A stretch of 64,000 nt of DNA from Acidobacteriota bacterium (lineage in GTDB: Bacteria > Acidobacteriota > Thermoanaerobaculia > Multivoradales > Multivoraceae), in the NCBI GenBank assembly GCA_029263415.1, contig JAJCXN010000005.1, positions 1 through 64,000 of the forward strand, written 5' to 3'. Below, in pieces: positions 1 to 9,600 of this stretch (its first letter is position 1; the number at the start of each line of letters is the position of its first letter). A model generated the notes under the pieces. The model was not told where the DNA came from, searched no databases, and was given only the letters and a program-made list of their open reading frames with translations. The position numbers and the translations under genes were made by a program.

Positions 1-38
1 AGTCTCCTCATCAGAAGTACCTGCTCGTTGTGAATCAT
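1..38 (-). CDS. 5' end of a minus-strand gene cut by the window edge
   Basis: An ATG at 38 is preceded at 47-53 by a strong ribosome binding site (GAGGAGG on the coding strand, 8-nt spacer). Only twelve codons are inside the window, reading MIHNEQVLLMRR. The tandem repeats just upstream suggest the first gene of an insertion sequence (istA-like), but too little protein is visible to identify it. The claim rests on the ribosome binding site, the start codon and the context. Confidence 0.35.
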   Translation of the reverse strand, partial: MIHNEQVLLMRR

Positions 39-148
39 CCCGAGATCCTCCTCGGGTACAACTTTCACTCAGCGAACAGGAGCCGCGGGACCGGCCATTC
101 TAATTGGCGCGACCGGCCAAAGTAATTGTCGCGGAACAGCCATCGACA
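1..148 (-). mobile_element. Putative IS21-like element end with tandem repeats (partial)
   Basis: Two 22-bp imperfect direct repeats lie head to tail at 89-110 and 111-132. Both read GACCGGCCA, then three variable bases, then TAATTG, then a GC-rich end. A third, degraded copy starts near 134. Read on the minus strand, the block would begin at 148 with TGTCGATGG, a typical TG-type transposon end, and runs toward a gene start at 38. Several terminal repeats just inside a TGT-type end, ahead of the first transposase gene, are an established feature of IS21-family elements. The family assignment is inference because the transposase lies outside the window. Confidence 0.42.
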
Positions 149-282
149 CACTCAGAGGCGATGACCGGGACCGAATCCTCTTCGTCGTCGACTCGCTCAT
201 CAGAAAAGCAAAAACTCGACACGCCTTCGCGCCGTAGGCACCCGTTCGGGTCAAGCGCCACCTTTCCAATCCGGATCTATAC

Positions 283-1059
283 ATGCCCGTTAAGACCGAT
301 AATGCTGCTGGCCGGCTACACGAGCTGATGCTAGAAGCGGATCTACAAAAGAATGTCCAAGCCTGGCAAGCCTGGAATTCCGTTCTTGGGGAGCCTGGCA
401 ACGGTCCCCAGCTATTCATCAAGATTGCCAAAATCGAACTCCTCATCGAAGAGGTGTTGCTAACAGGCGACAGACTCGAAGAAGAAGATGTCTTCAATTT
501 CTCTGGGCAACGGCTACCCATTCAGAGGCTTCGCACGACGGTTAATCCCACTGCGATGACATCTCCCTGGGAGCAGGTCAGCAAGCACATTGACCCCGCC
601 GCTCTAGGCGCACTGAGCGCGTGCGCCGATTGGTTCTCACGCCACGCTAAGGACAACGCCCACCTAGATACCGAGACGCTCCGCGAGCTGGAAGATGACA
701 TCAGCGATCTCATCGACAAGTTCAATGAGCACGAAGACCTCCCCGCCCCCTTGAGGCAGAGAATCCTGCACTTGCTACGCGATGCCCGGCGCGCTATCGA
801 GGACTACAAAATCGAGGGCTCAAACGTTCTCGAAGAATGGGCGGAGAGAGGAATTGGCGTCGCGGTGATCACCCTCGCCCCTGAGAATCAAGACGTTAGG
901 GATGATCCCGAAATCTCAAAGCTCCGCCAGTTCGTTGCGAAGGTCGCGACAAAGGCCACTGAGAAAGCAGCCGGAAAACTCGGCGAAACCACCTTCAAAC
1001 TCTTGACCGATGTCGTAGAAGCCCTGCTGCTCACCGAAGGCAGCAGTCCTGCGACTTAG
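283..1059 (+). CDS. Hypothetical all-helical protein, partner of the AlbA_2 protein
   Basis: A 258-aa soluble protein with no signal peptide, membrane segment or family I recognise. It looks almost entirely helical and is rich in Glu, Asp, Leu and Ala. Residues 130-185 read like paired charged helices, and the C-terminal 40 residues form amphipathic, Lys/Ala-rich helices. It ends with TAG, and 8 nt later the Schlafen-type gene starts with GTG, so the two are almost certainly co-transcribed. A small helical partner before a nucleic-acid-binding AlbA_2 protein resembles toxin-antitoxin or defence two-gene layouts, but that function is inference. The flanks carry mobile-element traces and a somewhat lower GC content than the later genes. 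Confidence 0.72.
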   Translation: MPVKTDNAAGRLHELMLEADLQKNVQAWQAWNSVLGEPGNGPQLFIKIAKIELLIEEVLLTGDRLEEEDVFNFSGQRLPIQRLRTTVNPTAMTSPWEQVSKHIDPAALGALSACADWFSRHAKDNAHLDTETLRELEDDISDLIDKFNEHEDLPAPLRQRILHLLRDARRAIEDYKIEGSNVLEEWAERGIGVAVITLAPENQDVRDDPEISKLRQFVAKVATKATEKAAGKLGETTFKLLTDVVEALLLTEGSSPAT

Positions 1060-1067
1060 GACCCGGC

Positions 1068-2237
1068 GTGATTCACAAACTGCTCGACATCATCACCTTC
1101 AAAGACCTCGAGAATCTCGTAGAGCAAAGGACCCCGGAAGGTCGCACCCTCGACTACAAACGCGACCTTCCCGGAAGAGAAGGGCTCAACGAGTTCCTCA
1201 AAGATGTCACCTCCTTCGCCAACGCAGCTGGCGGGCTACTCATCTTTGGAGCTGACGAAGAGCGTGATGAGAACGGCAAAGCTACTGGCATTCCAGAGAG
1301 CATCCGTGGCCTTCAGGATTTTCGCGGTGAGCAAGATGTACTCCAGCTCGAAAACTGCGTACGAGATTCCACAGATCCACGCGTCTCAGTGCATTTCCGT
1401 CTGCTAGAAGAAGACGGAAGAGATCCTGTCCTGATAGCCAAGATCCCGCGTTCCTGGAACGGACCACATCGCTACACCAGCAGAAACTCCCAGTTCTACT
1501 CCAGAAACGCCGCAGGCAAATACGCGCTCGACACCGCACAGATCGGACAAGAATTTCTGGCTTCCGGAGAGCTCGAAAAAAGTATCCGTAACTTTCGTGA
1601 TGATCGCATCGCAAAGATCTATGCGGGCCAAACACCGGTTCCAATGGCCTCAGATCAGCCGAGGGCCACAATGCTTGTTGTGCCGATGGAAACATTTGCG
1701 TCAGGAGAAATCAGAGATCCCCAAACCCTCAAAGAGGTCCTACAAAGCAGGTTCGGGGGAAGAGCCGGCAGCCCGCGTTTCAATCTTGACGGTATCGCCA
1801 TCTCAAATCACAGCTCCGCAGATCAGCAACCTGCAAGGTTCTACGCGCAAGCGTTCCGAAACTGCGCTATAGAAGTCACCATTGAATGCCGCCTTCGACA
1901 GGCTGGAAGCCCCGACAAACGAGGCTTCGCAAGCGCCGTACTTGAGCAGGACCTACTCGAGTCAGCACTGCATATGAGAGCCGCCCTAAAGGACATGGAA
2001 CTCGCTCCACCGTTCTTTGTGTTCACCTCGCTCCTCCAAACAAAAGGAGTCTCGATGTGGGGGAAACAATGGCTCCTCACCCCGTTTGACAGAGACGTTT
2101 TGCAACTACCAGAGCTCACGCTCACTAACTTTGATGACGATCTCGACACCACGATCAGACCCGTTTTCGACGCACTCTGGCAAGCGGCAGGTGAACCCTC
2201 CTCGCCCAACTACATCAACGGTCGTTGGAGAATCTAA
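1068..2237 (+). CDS. Schlafen-family AlbA_2 domain protein
   Basis: A 389-aa cytoplasmic protein. Residues ~18-165 match the AlbA_2/Schlafen (formerly AAA_4) domain: an acidic LDYKRDLP strand, then DVTSFANAAGGLLIFGAD, the diagnostic helix-strand, and later a PHRYTSRNSQFYSR segment. The remaining ~220 residues form an unrecognised C-terminal domain. AlbA_2 proteins bind nucleic acid. In bacteria they occur as regulators and in defence or toxin-like modules, and some Schlafen relatives cut RNA. The start is GTG at 1068, 8 nt after the upstream stop. Domain identity is well supported; the biological role is not. Confidence 0.85.
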   Translation: MIHKLLDIITFKDLENLVEQRTPEGRTLDYKRDLPGREGLNEFLKDVTSFANAAGGLLIFGADEERDENGKATGIPESIRGLQDFRGEQDVLQLENCVRDSTDPRVSVHFRLLEEDGRDPVLIAKIPRSWNGPHRYTSRNSQFYSRNAAGKYALDTAQIGQEFLASGELEKSIRNFRDDRIAKIYAGQTPVPMASDQPRATMLVVPMETFASGEIRDPQTLKEVLQSRFGGRAGSPRFNLDGIAISNHSSADQQPARFYAQAFRNCAIEVTIECRLRQAGSPDKRGFASAVLEQDLLESALHMRAALKDMELAPPFFVFTSLLQTKGVSMWGKQWLLTPFDRDVLQLPELTLTNFDDDLDTTIRPVFDALWQAAGEPSSPNYINGRWRI

Positions 2238-2663
2238 CTGCAGCAGCCAGCCAAGATCACTCCATACTTTCTCGCCCAATAGCAATCACCCCGGAGCGCA
2301 GGACGGGTCAAGGGTTGCGAAGCGCCCTTGATGCGACCGAGCACCGGGGTACGCTCAAACCAGCGAGAGTTGATCGCCGGAGTCGGCTCCGGGTGGCAGC
2401 GCGGCGGCCAGCAGGCCGACGGGGGCGCCACCTTCTATGCCGTCGCGTTCATGCGTCGATCGCGCGAGGCCGTGGTGGACGCCCTCAAAGGCGGACAGCA
2501 CGGCCGGGGCAACCGCGGTTTATTGAACGCGCAGCGGGTGCGGGGCGGACATTGCGGCCCGCGTTCATGGCGGCGGCGACGCCGGGCGCGAAGGAGTCTT
2601 CCGCCGCTTCGCGGTGGTGCGTGACAGTCGCGGTTCAGGCGTGGGGATTTGAGCCCGACCAGG

Positions 2664-2688
2664 TTTACATAGTCTCCGATTATGTAAA
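2664..2688. repeat. Recombinase-site-like inverted repeat
   Basis: Perfect 8-bp arms TTTACATA and TATGTAAA flank a 9-nt centre. The arms are AT-rich inside very GC-rich surroundings. The geometry fits the core site of a tyrosine recombinase, or an operator. No recombinase gene lies in the window, so the function is inferred. Confidence 0.5.
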
Positions 2689-2748
2689 GGCCGATGGGTG
2701 GGCGTGCGGGTGTGAAGGCCCGAGCTAGCGCGCTCGAGGGACACGTCT

Positions 2749-2765
2749 GGTAATGCTGCATTACC
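2749..2765. repeat. 17-bp near-perfect palindrome
   Basis: GGTAATGC and GCATTACC are separated by one base. The palindrome lies 60 bp from the preceding inverted repeat and is also far more AT-rich than its surroundings. It could be a repressor operator or a recombinase site from a lost element. Confidence 0.5.
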
Positions 2766-3056
2766 GGATGAGCGATCTCTGCACGCCACGCGACACGCGG
2801 GCGGGTGGCCGGGAGAGAGTGGCGCGAGGTGTGCCGAGCGCGGTGGACCGGTCCCGGAGCGGCGGGAGGGGTGAGCCGAAGGCGACGGGTGGAGCGGAGG
2901 GCGAGCGCGTGCAGCGAAGCCTGGGCGGGCGGGTGCACGTCGCTATGTTTCAACCGCATCTGAGAGTCTGAGCCGCCGCCGGAGGCGGTGTCCTATCTGG
3001 GGTGGGAGGGGCCAAAGGCCTGCGACTCTCCACAAAGCCGCGGAAACGCTGGCACT

Positions 3057-3623
3057 CTACATCGGGCCGGCACCTCTCGCTGGGGTGACGCAGGCCGCCG
3101 CCTCTTGGATCTCCGGCACGTCGTCAAGCAACCAATCCTGCTGAAGGAACAGTCGTACAGCAGCCAGCGTCGAGTCCGCGGGATCCGCTGCCACACCATC
3201 GGTCGCAAGGAAATGAAGTTCTAGCACTCTGCCGAATCTCAATCTAAACCCATCGGCTTCGGAAGTCATGTCCATCGGCACCCTCGGCCTGCCCTCCAGC
3301 CACACCAACCAGTCGGTTGCCGAGCCGACCAAGGAATGCCCAAATAGGCGATGCCAGGTTGCGATCGGCGAGACTGTTGAGCCACCAATGGAAAAATAGC
3401 CTGTTTGCAAAGCTATCCCGACTGAACTAATTCGAGCATCAGGAAGCGCATCACCGAGCGACGGCATCACCACCAAGCCTTCGCCCAGCAGGTACATCGC
3501 AGCCACTCCATCTTGGAGACACGAACTTTCGTGCTTCCCTAGCTCTGAGAGGTCCGCCCAGTAGCGAGGGCGTTTCATGGCGATCTGATTCCATAGCTCA
3601 ATTGTCGTCAACGAACCGCTCAT
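3057..3623 (-). CDS. Putative immunity protein for the RHS toxin
   Basis: A 188-aa protein of no family I recognise. Its ATG follows the RHS stop codon with no gap (TAGATG on the coding strand), exactly where polymorphic-toxin operons place the cognate immunity gene. It looks cytoplasmic, with mixed strands and helices, several Trp residues (such as YWADL and DWLVWLEG) and an acidic C-terminal half (DWLLDDVPEIQEAA), and no signal peptide. An acidic face would suit binding to a nuclease active site. Family knowledge supports the genomic position; toxin neutralisation is inferred from it. It is the last gene of the operon before the mobile-element remnant. Confidence 0.68.
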   Translation of the reverse strand: MSGSLTTIELWNQIAMKRPRYWADLSELGKHESSCLQDGVAAMYLLGEGLVVMPSLGDALPDARISSVGIALQTGYFSIGGSTVSPIATWHRLFGHSLVGSATDWLVWLEGRPRVPMDMTSEADGFRLRFGRVLELHFLATDGVAADPADSTLAAVRLFLQQDWLLDDVPEIQEAAACVTPARGAGPM

Positions 3624-6600
3624 CTACTCGATCCTCCCCTGGCCCGACGGAGAGTAGTCAACATTGGTCTGCCTCGGGAAAACTCGGCCATTATCAAAAG
3701 CATCTCGAACCAGTGCCTCAAGCTCGGGGTTGCCCAGGTCCAGTCGCTCAAGTGCTTCACGAACGTGTTTGCCCCAATCCGTCCTGACAAACGTCTTCGG
3801 AGTCGGAAATCTACCAACAGTAGACGACTTGACGTCGGTGACGAAGATGCGAAACTGACCACGAGAATCTAGTTGGGCCGTGATGAAGTCCGGCCCAGGA
3901 GCATTTGCGTGAAGCGGACTCTGGAGCCCGATCTCACCATCTCTGAGCGCCTGTTTGTACGCTTCGGCTTCTCCCAAAGCAGCCCTGATACTGGTCACTA
4001 TCGATCTCGAGGTCCTCGCCGATCCCATTACGGTGCCATTCTCCACTAGATTCGCACCTCGCGATTCAATGATGGCTGGGCCCGCTTCGGTTCCGCCGGA
4101 GGACGTCTGCTCTCCACCCCGTTGGCCAGCGTTCGTCTTCCTCACCAACTCCGGATCCGCACTCCCTGTGCCCACCTCGGCATCAGACCTCGACGCCCTC
4201 CTCCCACCTCTTCGCGCCGCCCTCACACCTTGCCCCGCCACACCTGCGCCAGCACCCAGTTCAGCAGCAAAGGCCGTAGCCCGAGTGACCGCCTCAGCGT
4301 CACCCGTCGCCACCCCGACCGCAGTATCCACAACAGATTGCCCAACAGCCTTCGCAACGGCCCCTGGGTTCTCGATCACGGTGCGCACGGCCGTACGGAC
4401 ATTCCGCTCCGTCTCGACCAACTCGTCGGCCGACTCTTGTCCAAGTGAGCTATTCGGGGCCGCACCCGCTACCAAAGCGTTCGCAACCACGTTCACGGCA
4501 TCAACCGCGCCTGCCGCCGTCTCTGCGCCAGCGCCCAGAACACCAAGCGCGAGCGCGGCATCGGCCTTGACAGATTGTGGGAGAAAGTCCAAATCGGAGA
4601 TCAGACCGGAAAGTTCAGCAGCAGCCTCCACGCCGCCCCTGCGGAACCGGTCAGCCAGTTCCCTGAGAATCGCGATCTCGCCCGTCGGATCCCAGTAGAC
4701 AGTTGGATTGACCTTGGCGTAGGTGTAGCGATGCAGCGAAGGCGGATCATCGGTAGTCCCCTCGAAGAGATCTTCACTCAGGAAGCGTCCGGCTTCCGGG
4801 TCATAGAATCTGGCCTTGGCGTAATAGAGTCCCGTCTCCCCATCCAGCTCGTGACCGGTAAACCCAAACGGGCTGAAGCTCGAGCCGGCACCACCCCGTG
4901 GATTGCCCCAAGCGTCGTACTGGTAGCGCGCTTGTAGTGCACCGGTCGACTTCACCAGGTTGACCACAGAGCCCAGGCCATCAAACGCGTAGTGCTGACG
5001 ACCTTCGGTCGTGTGATGCATCGAGAGGAGTCGGTCAGGACCGTACTCGTACTTCGAAATCGTGGCGCCGTTGTCGTCGGTTTGCTGCAATACCGCTCGA
5101 TCGTCGTAGACGTAGCGCACCACGCCATTCGGGCCGCTCTTGCGCACTCTCAAACCGGAGTGGTCGTAGAGGAAACGCATCAACATGCTGCCGCCATCAC
5201 TGATCTCGGTCAGCTGATTGCGCACGTCGAATTGCTGGTCGCGGATCGTGCCGTTTTGTGTGCGTGAGCGCTGGTTGCCGTTGGCGTCGTATGTATACGT
5301 AACCGTGCCAGACGCGTTGAGCGCATCACTCACTTGCGTCAGGCGATCGCGCGCGTCGTAGTTCCAGGTCTTGTCTGAGCTCGGCCCACCGGCCGAATCG
5401 ACCGTGATCTCTGTCAACCGGTTGCCCACTGCATCGTACGTGGTGGTGACGGTCTCCTCCGGATACGCCACCTCGATCAAACGATCGGATGTGTCGTAGG
5501 CGTAGGTCGTCTCTTCCATCGCTCCGCCGTTCACCTCCACTTGCGTCAGTCGATTGCCATTGGCGTCGTAGGTGTACACGTACGACGATGTGATGGCGGT
5601 GCTGACCGAGTTGGTGATGCTCTCGAGACGGCCCGCGCTGTCGTATGCCTGTTCTGTCACCAGGCCATCGGCGCTCACCGTGCCAGCCAGCTCACTCGCT
5701 CGCGTGTAGCTGTAGGTTGTGATCACCGGTTCACCACCCGTCGTGGTCAGGACGAATGACATCCGGTTCACGGCGTCGAAGTCGTAGCTCGTGACCGTAC
5801 CGTCAGCGTCTACCAGGCGCGTCCGATTGCCGTTTGGGTCGTAGTCGTAGTGAAGGTGTTCTCCGCGAGCATCCGTCACATCGCTCAAGCGATCGAAGTT
5901 GTCGTACGATCGCTGCGTGATTCGCGAGCCGGTCAAGCCGGAGTAGGTCTCGGTGATCTGCGTTGGGTTGGAGTTTTCGTCGTAGATACGCTCGATACGA
6001 AGCAGGTCATTTCCTGTGGGCACTTCCGGCAGCGCGAACTCTCGCAACGCCAGTCGGTTGATCACATCGAAGGCCGAGGCGGTTAACTGTCCCTTGTAGT
6101 CCCTCTCCTCCACCAAGTTCGAGGCACCGTCATAGCCCCACGAGCGACTCGCCTCTTGGCCCGTGCCTACTGCGGTGGTCATCCCCACGCGACGGTTCCA
6201 AGCGTCGTACATCGACGTCTTCCGGCGACCGTTGGCGTCGATCTGTGCACTGAGGTTCGAGGCCTTGTCATACTCAAAGAGCGTGGCGTGGCCCAGCGGG
6301 TCTGTCACGCTGGTCAGGCGATTGGCTGCGTCGTACTCGGAAAGCCACGGGGCTTCAGGATGCTGCGGACGGTGTACTTCGGTTCGGTTGCCTGCGAGAT
6401 CGTAGACAAACTCTGCTGTCTCACCCAAACCGTTCGTCTCACTCGTTTGCCTTCGTCGAACATCAAACGTGCGAAGCGTCAAACGACCCTCAGGATCAGT
6501 CTCCTCCACAACATCGCCCATCGAATCCCGCACAAAGTGTGTGATCGCAGCAAGAGGAGCGCTCTCTTGCAGCACGAGATTGCGCTCGTCATACACCCAC

Positions 6601-9600
6601 GTGGTTGTATTGCCGTTTGCGTCGGTAAGTCCGATCCGGTTTCCCTTGCCGTCGTAGGTGTTGGCCACCATCAATACGCCGTCGCGGCGCTGTTTCACAC
6701 GACGATTCTCTCGATCGAACGTGTGCTCAGTCACGATGCCCCGACCGTCGATCTCCTGCACCAAGTTGCCAACGGCGTCGTAAGCAAAGCCACGTGTGTA
6801 GTTCAGCGGATCCGGAGACGTCTCGAGCACAACGCGATTAAGAGCGTCGTAAGTGAAGCTTGTGGCGCGGCCCAACGCGTCAGTCTCAGTTAGGCGGTTG
6901 CCCGCGAGATCGTAGGTCGCGCTTGCCTCGTACGACGCGGGAGGGCCATCACCGCCGAGGCCTGTGCCCACGTCCGGAAAACGCGTCGTCACCAGGCGGT
7001 CTAAGCGGTCGTACTCAAAACGGGTCTCGCGGCCCAGGGCGTCCTCTTGAGAGAGTCGGTTGCTCACCACGTCGTAGCCATAGCTCTCCGTGCGATCTTC
7101 GGGAAGATGAGTCTCCAGTGCTCGGTTCAACCCGTCGTAGGTCGTCTCGGTGCGTCGACCCAAAGCGTCCTCGCTCGCGGTCACGTTGCCGCGGGCGTCG
7201 TACTCCATGCTCAAGAGCGGGCCAAGCGCATCCGAAGACGTGGTCGGCCGATTGAGCGTGTCGTATGTCTGCTCCACCTCATTGCCATTCGGCAGTGTGG
7301 TCTTCACCACGTTGCCAACCGCGTCCACCTCAAACTGTGTTTGCAAATTGCCGCTTGCAAGCTGCTCAAGTGTTTCGATTCGTCGGTTGCGAGCGTCGTA
7401 TGCATGCTCGATCCGAGACGGCCGAGGATCGATCTCGACAAGCAAATTGCCCACCGCGTCGTACTCGCGCGACGAAATGTTGCCTTCCGCGTCGACGCTC
7501 TCAACCAGGCGATTCAACCCGTCGTACTCGAACGTGCGCGACTGATGCGCCGGCACCCACGAGCCCTCAGACAGCTTTTCGTTGCTGATGACCTCCGCGA
7601 TCAGGTTTCCGTTGCCGTCCCACTCCCGCGTCGTCTCTGTCCTAGAGCCGGGACGAAAATCAGGAGCCGTGACCTCCACCAGACGATTGAGGCCGTCGTA
7701 AACAAAGGTCATCTCGCGGCCGAGAGCATCTCGCTCAAGCAACTTGTTGCCCTCGCCGTCGTACTCCATCTGCATCGCGGCAGTCTCGGCGCCGGCAAGC
7801 CGGCGCTTCTCTATCATCCGCCCGAGAAAGTCATACGCAAACTCCGTGCGTCGCCGCGCGAAGGTCGTATCGTTCACGTCGGTAGTCTCTTCAGAGAGCA
7901 CGTTGCCCACCGCGTCATAGCTGTACACCGTACGACGACCCTCGGGATCAAGCCGTTCGCTCAGTCGACCCAACAGGTCATAGGTGAAAGACCGCGACTC
8001 CGGAGGAGTGCCAACGTCTGACCACGAAACCTCAGTTGACTTGTCGCCAGCCGGATTGAAGATCACCTCGCGACGAGCTCCTGAGGCGTTCACCATCGCC
8101 ACCACGCGGCCTTCTCGATCAAACTCCGTGACGCTGGCGCGGCTAAGCGCATCGTGCTTCGTGACCATGCGGCCAACATCGTCATACACGGTGGTTTCGG
8201 TCCCAGCTTGACCCGGAACGGGCGGCAGTTCCTTTTGTGTCACGCGACCCAGCGAGTCGTGATCAAACGTTGTCAGCTCGCCACGAGCGTCACGCTGCTC
8301 GAGAGGAAGGCTTCTCGGAAGCCAGACCGTATCGGTCACGCCGCCTTCGGCATCGGTGACTTGCGAAAGATGACCGTACTCGTCGTATGCGAAAGACGTT
8401 CGATGCCCGTTGGCGTCGGTTGTGGAGGAACGCTGGCCGGTCGAATAGTAGGAGTGAGTCCGCGTCCAGCCGGCGACGGGTCCGCTCTCGCGCAATAGGT
8501 TTCCGGTCTCATCATAAGAGAACGAGAAGCTCGCGCCCTTGCGGTCGGTCCGCTGTTGTAGGCGCGTCTTGATCGCGTCAACGCCAGCCGGAGCGTTCGC
8601 CGGCGAAAACTCAGTTGGCGACCAGTAGCTCATCGTCCGTTCTGCCAGTTCGCCGAGCGCACCCACCACACTCTCCTTGGTGATGTTGCCGTGCTCGTCG
8701 TACTCAAACGAGGTGACCACTCCACGTCGATCGGTGTGTGAGGCGACCTTGAGATGCTCGAGGTTCCACGTGGTGGTCGAGGTCTCCTCCAAGGCATCCA
8801 CCATGCGCACCACCCCGCCCAACCGGTTGAGGAAGTAGTCCGTCTCGCCGCCGCGCGGATCGGTCACTACGGTATGCAACTCCAGAGCCGCAAACGTTGA
8901 CAGGCTTGTTGCGTCGTAGGCGAACTCGGTCAGGCCGCCTTCTGGGAGTTGGACGCCGGTTACTTGAGCTTGCTGCCTAACCACAGTTGGAGTAGCCGCG
9001 ATCGCACCGCTCTGCACGGTGTAGCTTGTGGTTGCACCACTGAGTCCGTTCGTCACCGAGGTCAGCGTGTGTCGCTGCACAAAGCTAGCATCCTGACCGT
9101 AGCCATATGTTTCGAGTCGGATGCCGTCTTCACGGCGCGCCTCGATCAGGTTGCCCCACTCGTCGTAGTCGAAGTCGACCCGGATACCGTCGGAGCCAAT
9201 CACCGAGTTGATAACAAATCCGCCGTCGAACTCGAACTCCCGGTACACGCTGTCGATCTGAAGCGAACGCCCAGAATCCTCCAACACGCCGGTCAACCGC
9301 GATGCGAGGCCTTCGCCACTGTAGGTGAGGGTGGTGCGGTTTCCGTTGGTGTCCTCAATGAACTCCAACGGCCACTCACCTTGGCCGCCTTCAAAGAAGT
9401 AGTGATAGCGGGTGCCGTCCGGAACGTAGAGGTCGTAGCTGGAGTCGTCCTCGTTAGTGACTAGGGTACCGTGATACCCCTGGGTCGGCACCCACTCACC
9501 ATCGTCCTCACCTGGGGAAAAGCGCATGCCGCTACCGGCTCCGCCCACAACTACGGCCTTGCCACAACCGTTCAGCGTGACCTTCGAATCGTACGAGTGA

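Larger units (their letters stand above)
2238..3056. other. Gene-free accessory stretch, probable mobile-element remnant
   Basis: No open frame here looks like a protein; the candidate frames are Arg/Pro/Ala-rich shadows of GC-rich DNA. The stretch holds two palindromes (2664-2688 and 2749-2765) and a GC-rich hairpin, CCGCC..GGCGG, at 2973-2988. The combination of recombination-site-like palindrome, terminal hairpin and GC-rich non-coding spacer recalls the ends of rolling-circle (IS91/ISCR-like) or tyrosine-recombinase elements. I cannot identify the element. It separates the AlbA_2 module from the RHS operon. Confidence 0.4.

Noticed and set aside
2435-2959. 174-codon minus-strand frame in the palindrome-rich region
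   Set aside because: Arg/Pro/Ala-rich composition typical of non-coding GC-rich DNA, no ribosome binding site and no motif.
7047-8021. 324-codon plus-strand frame opposite the RHS repeats
   Set aside because: Shadow of the regular YD-repeat codon pattern; the sense strand has continuous RHS repeats.
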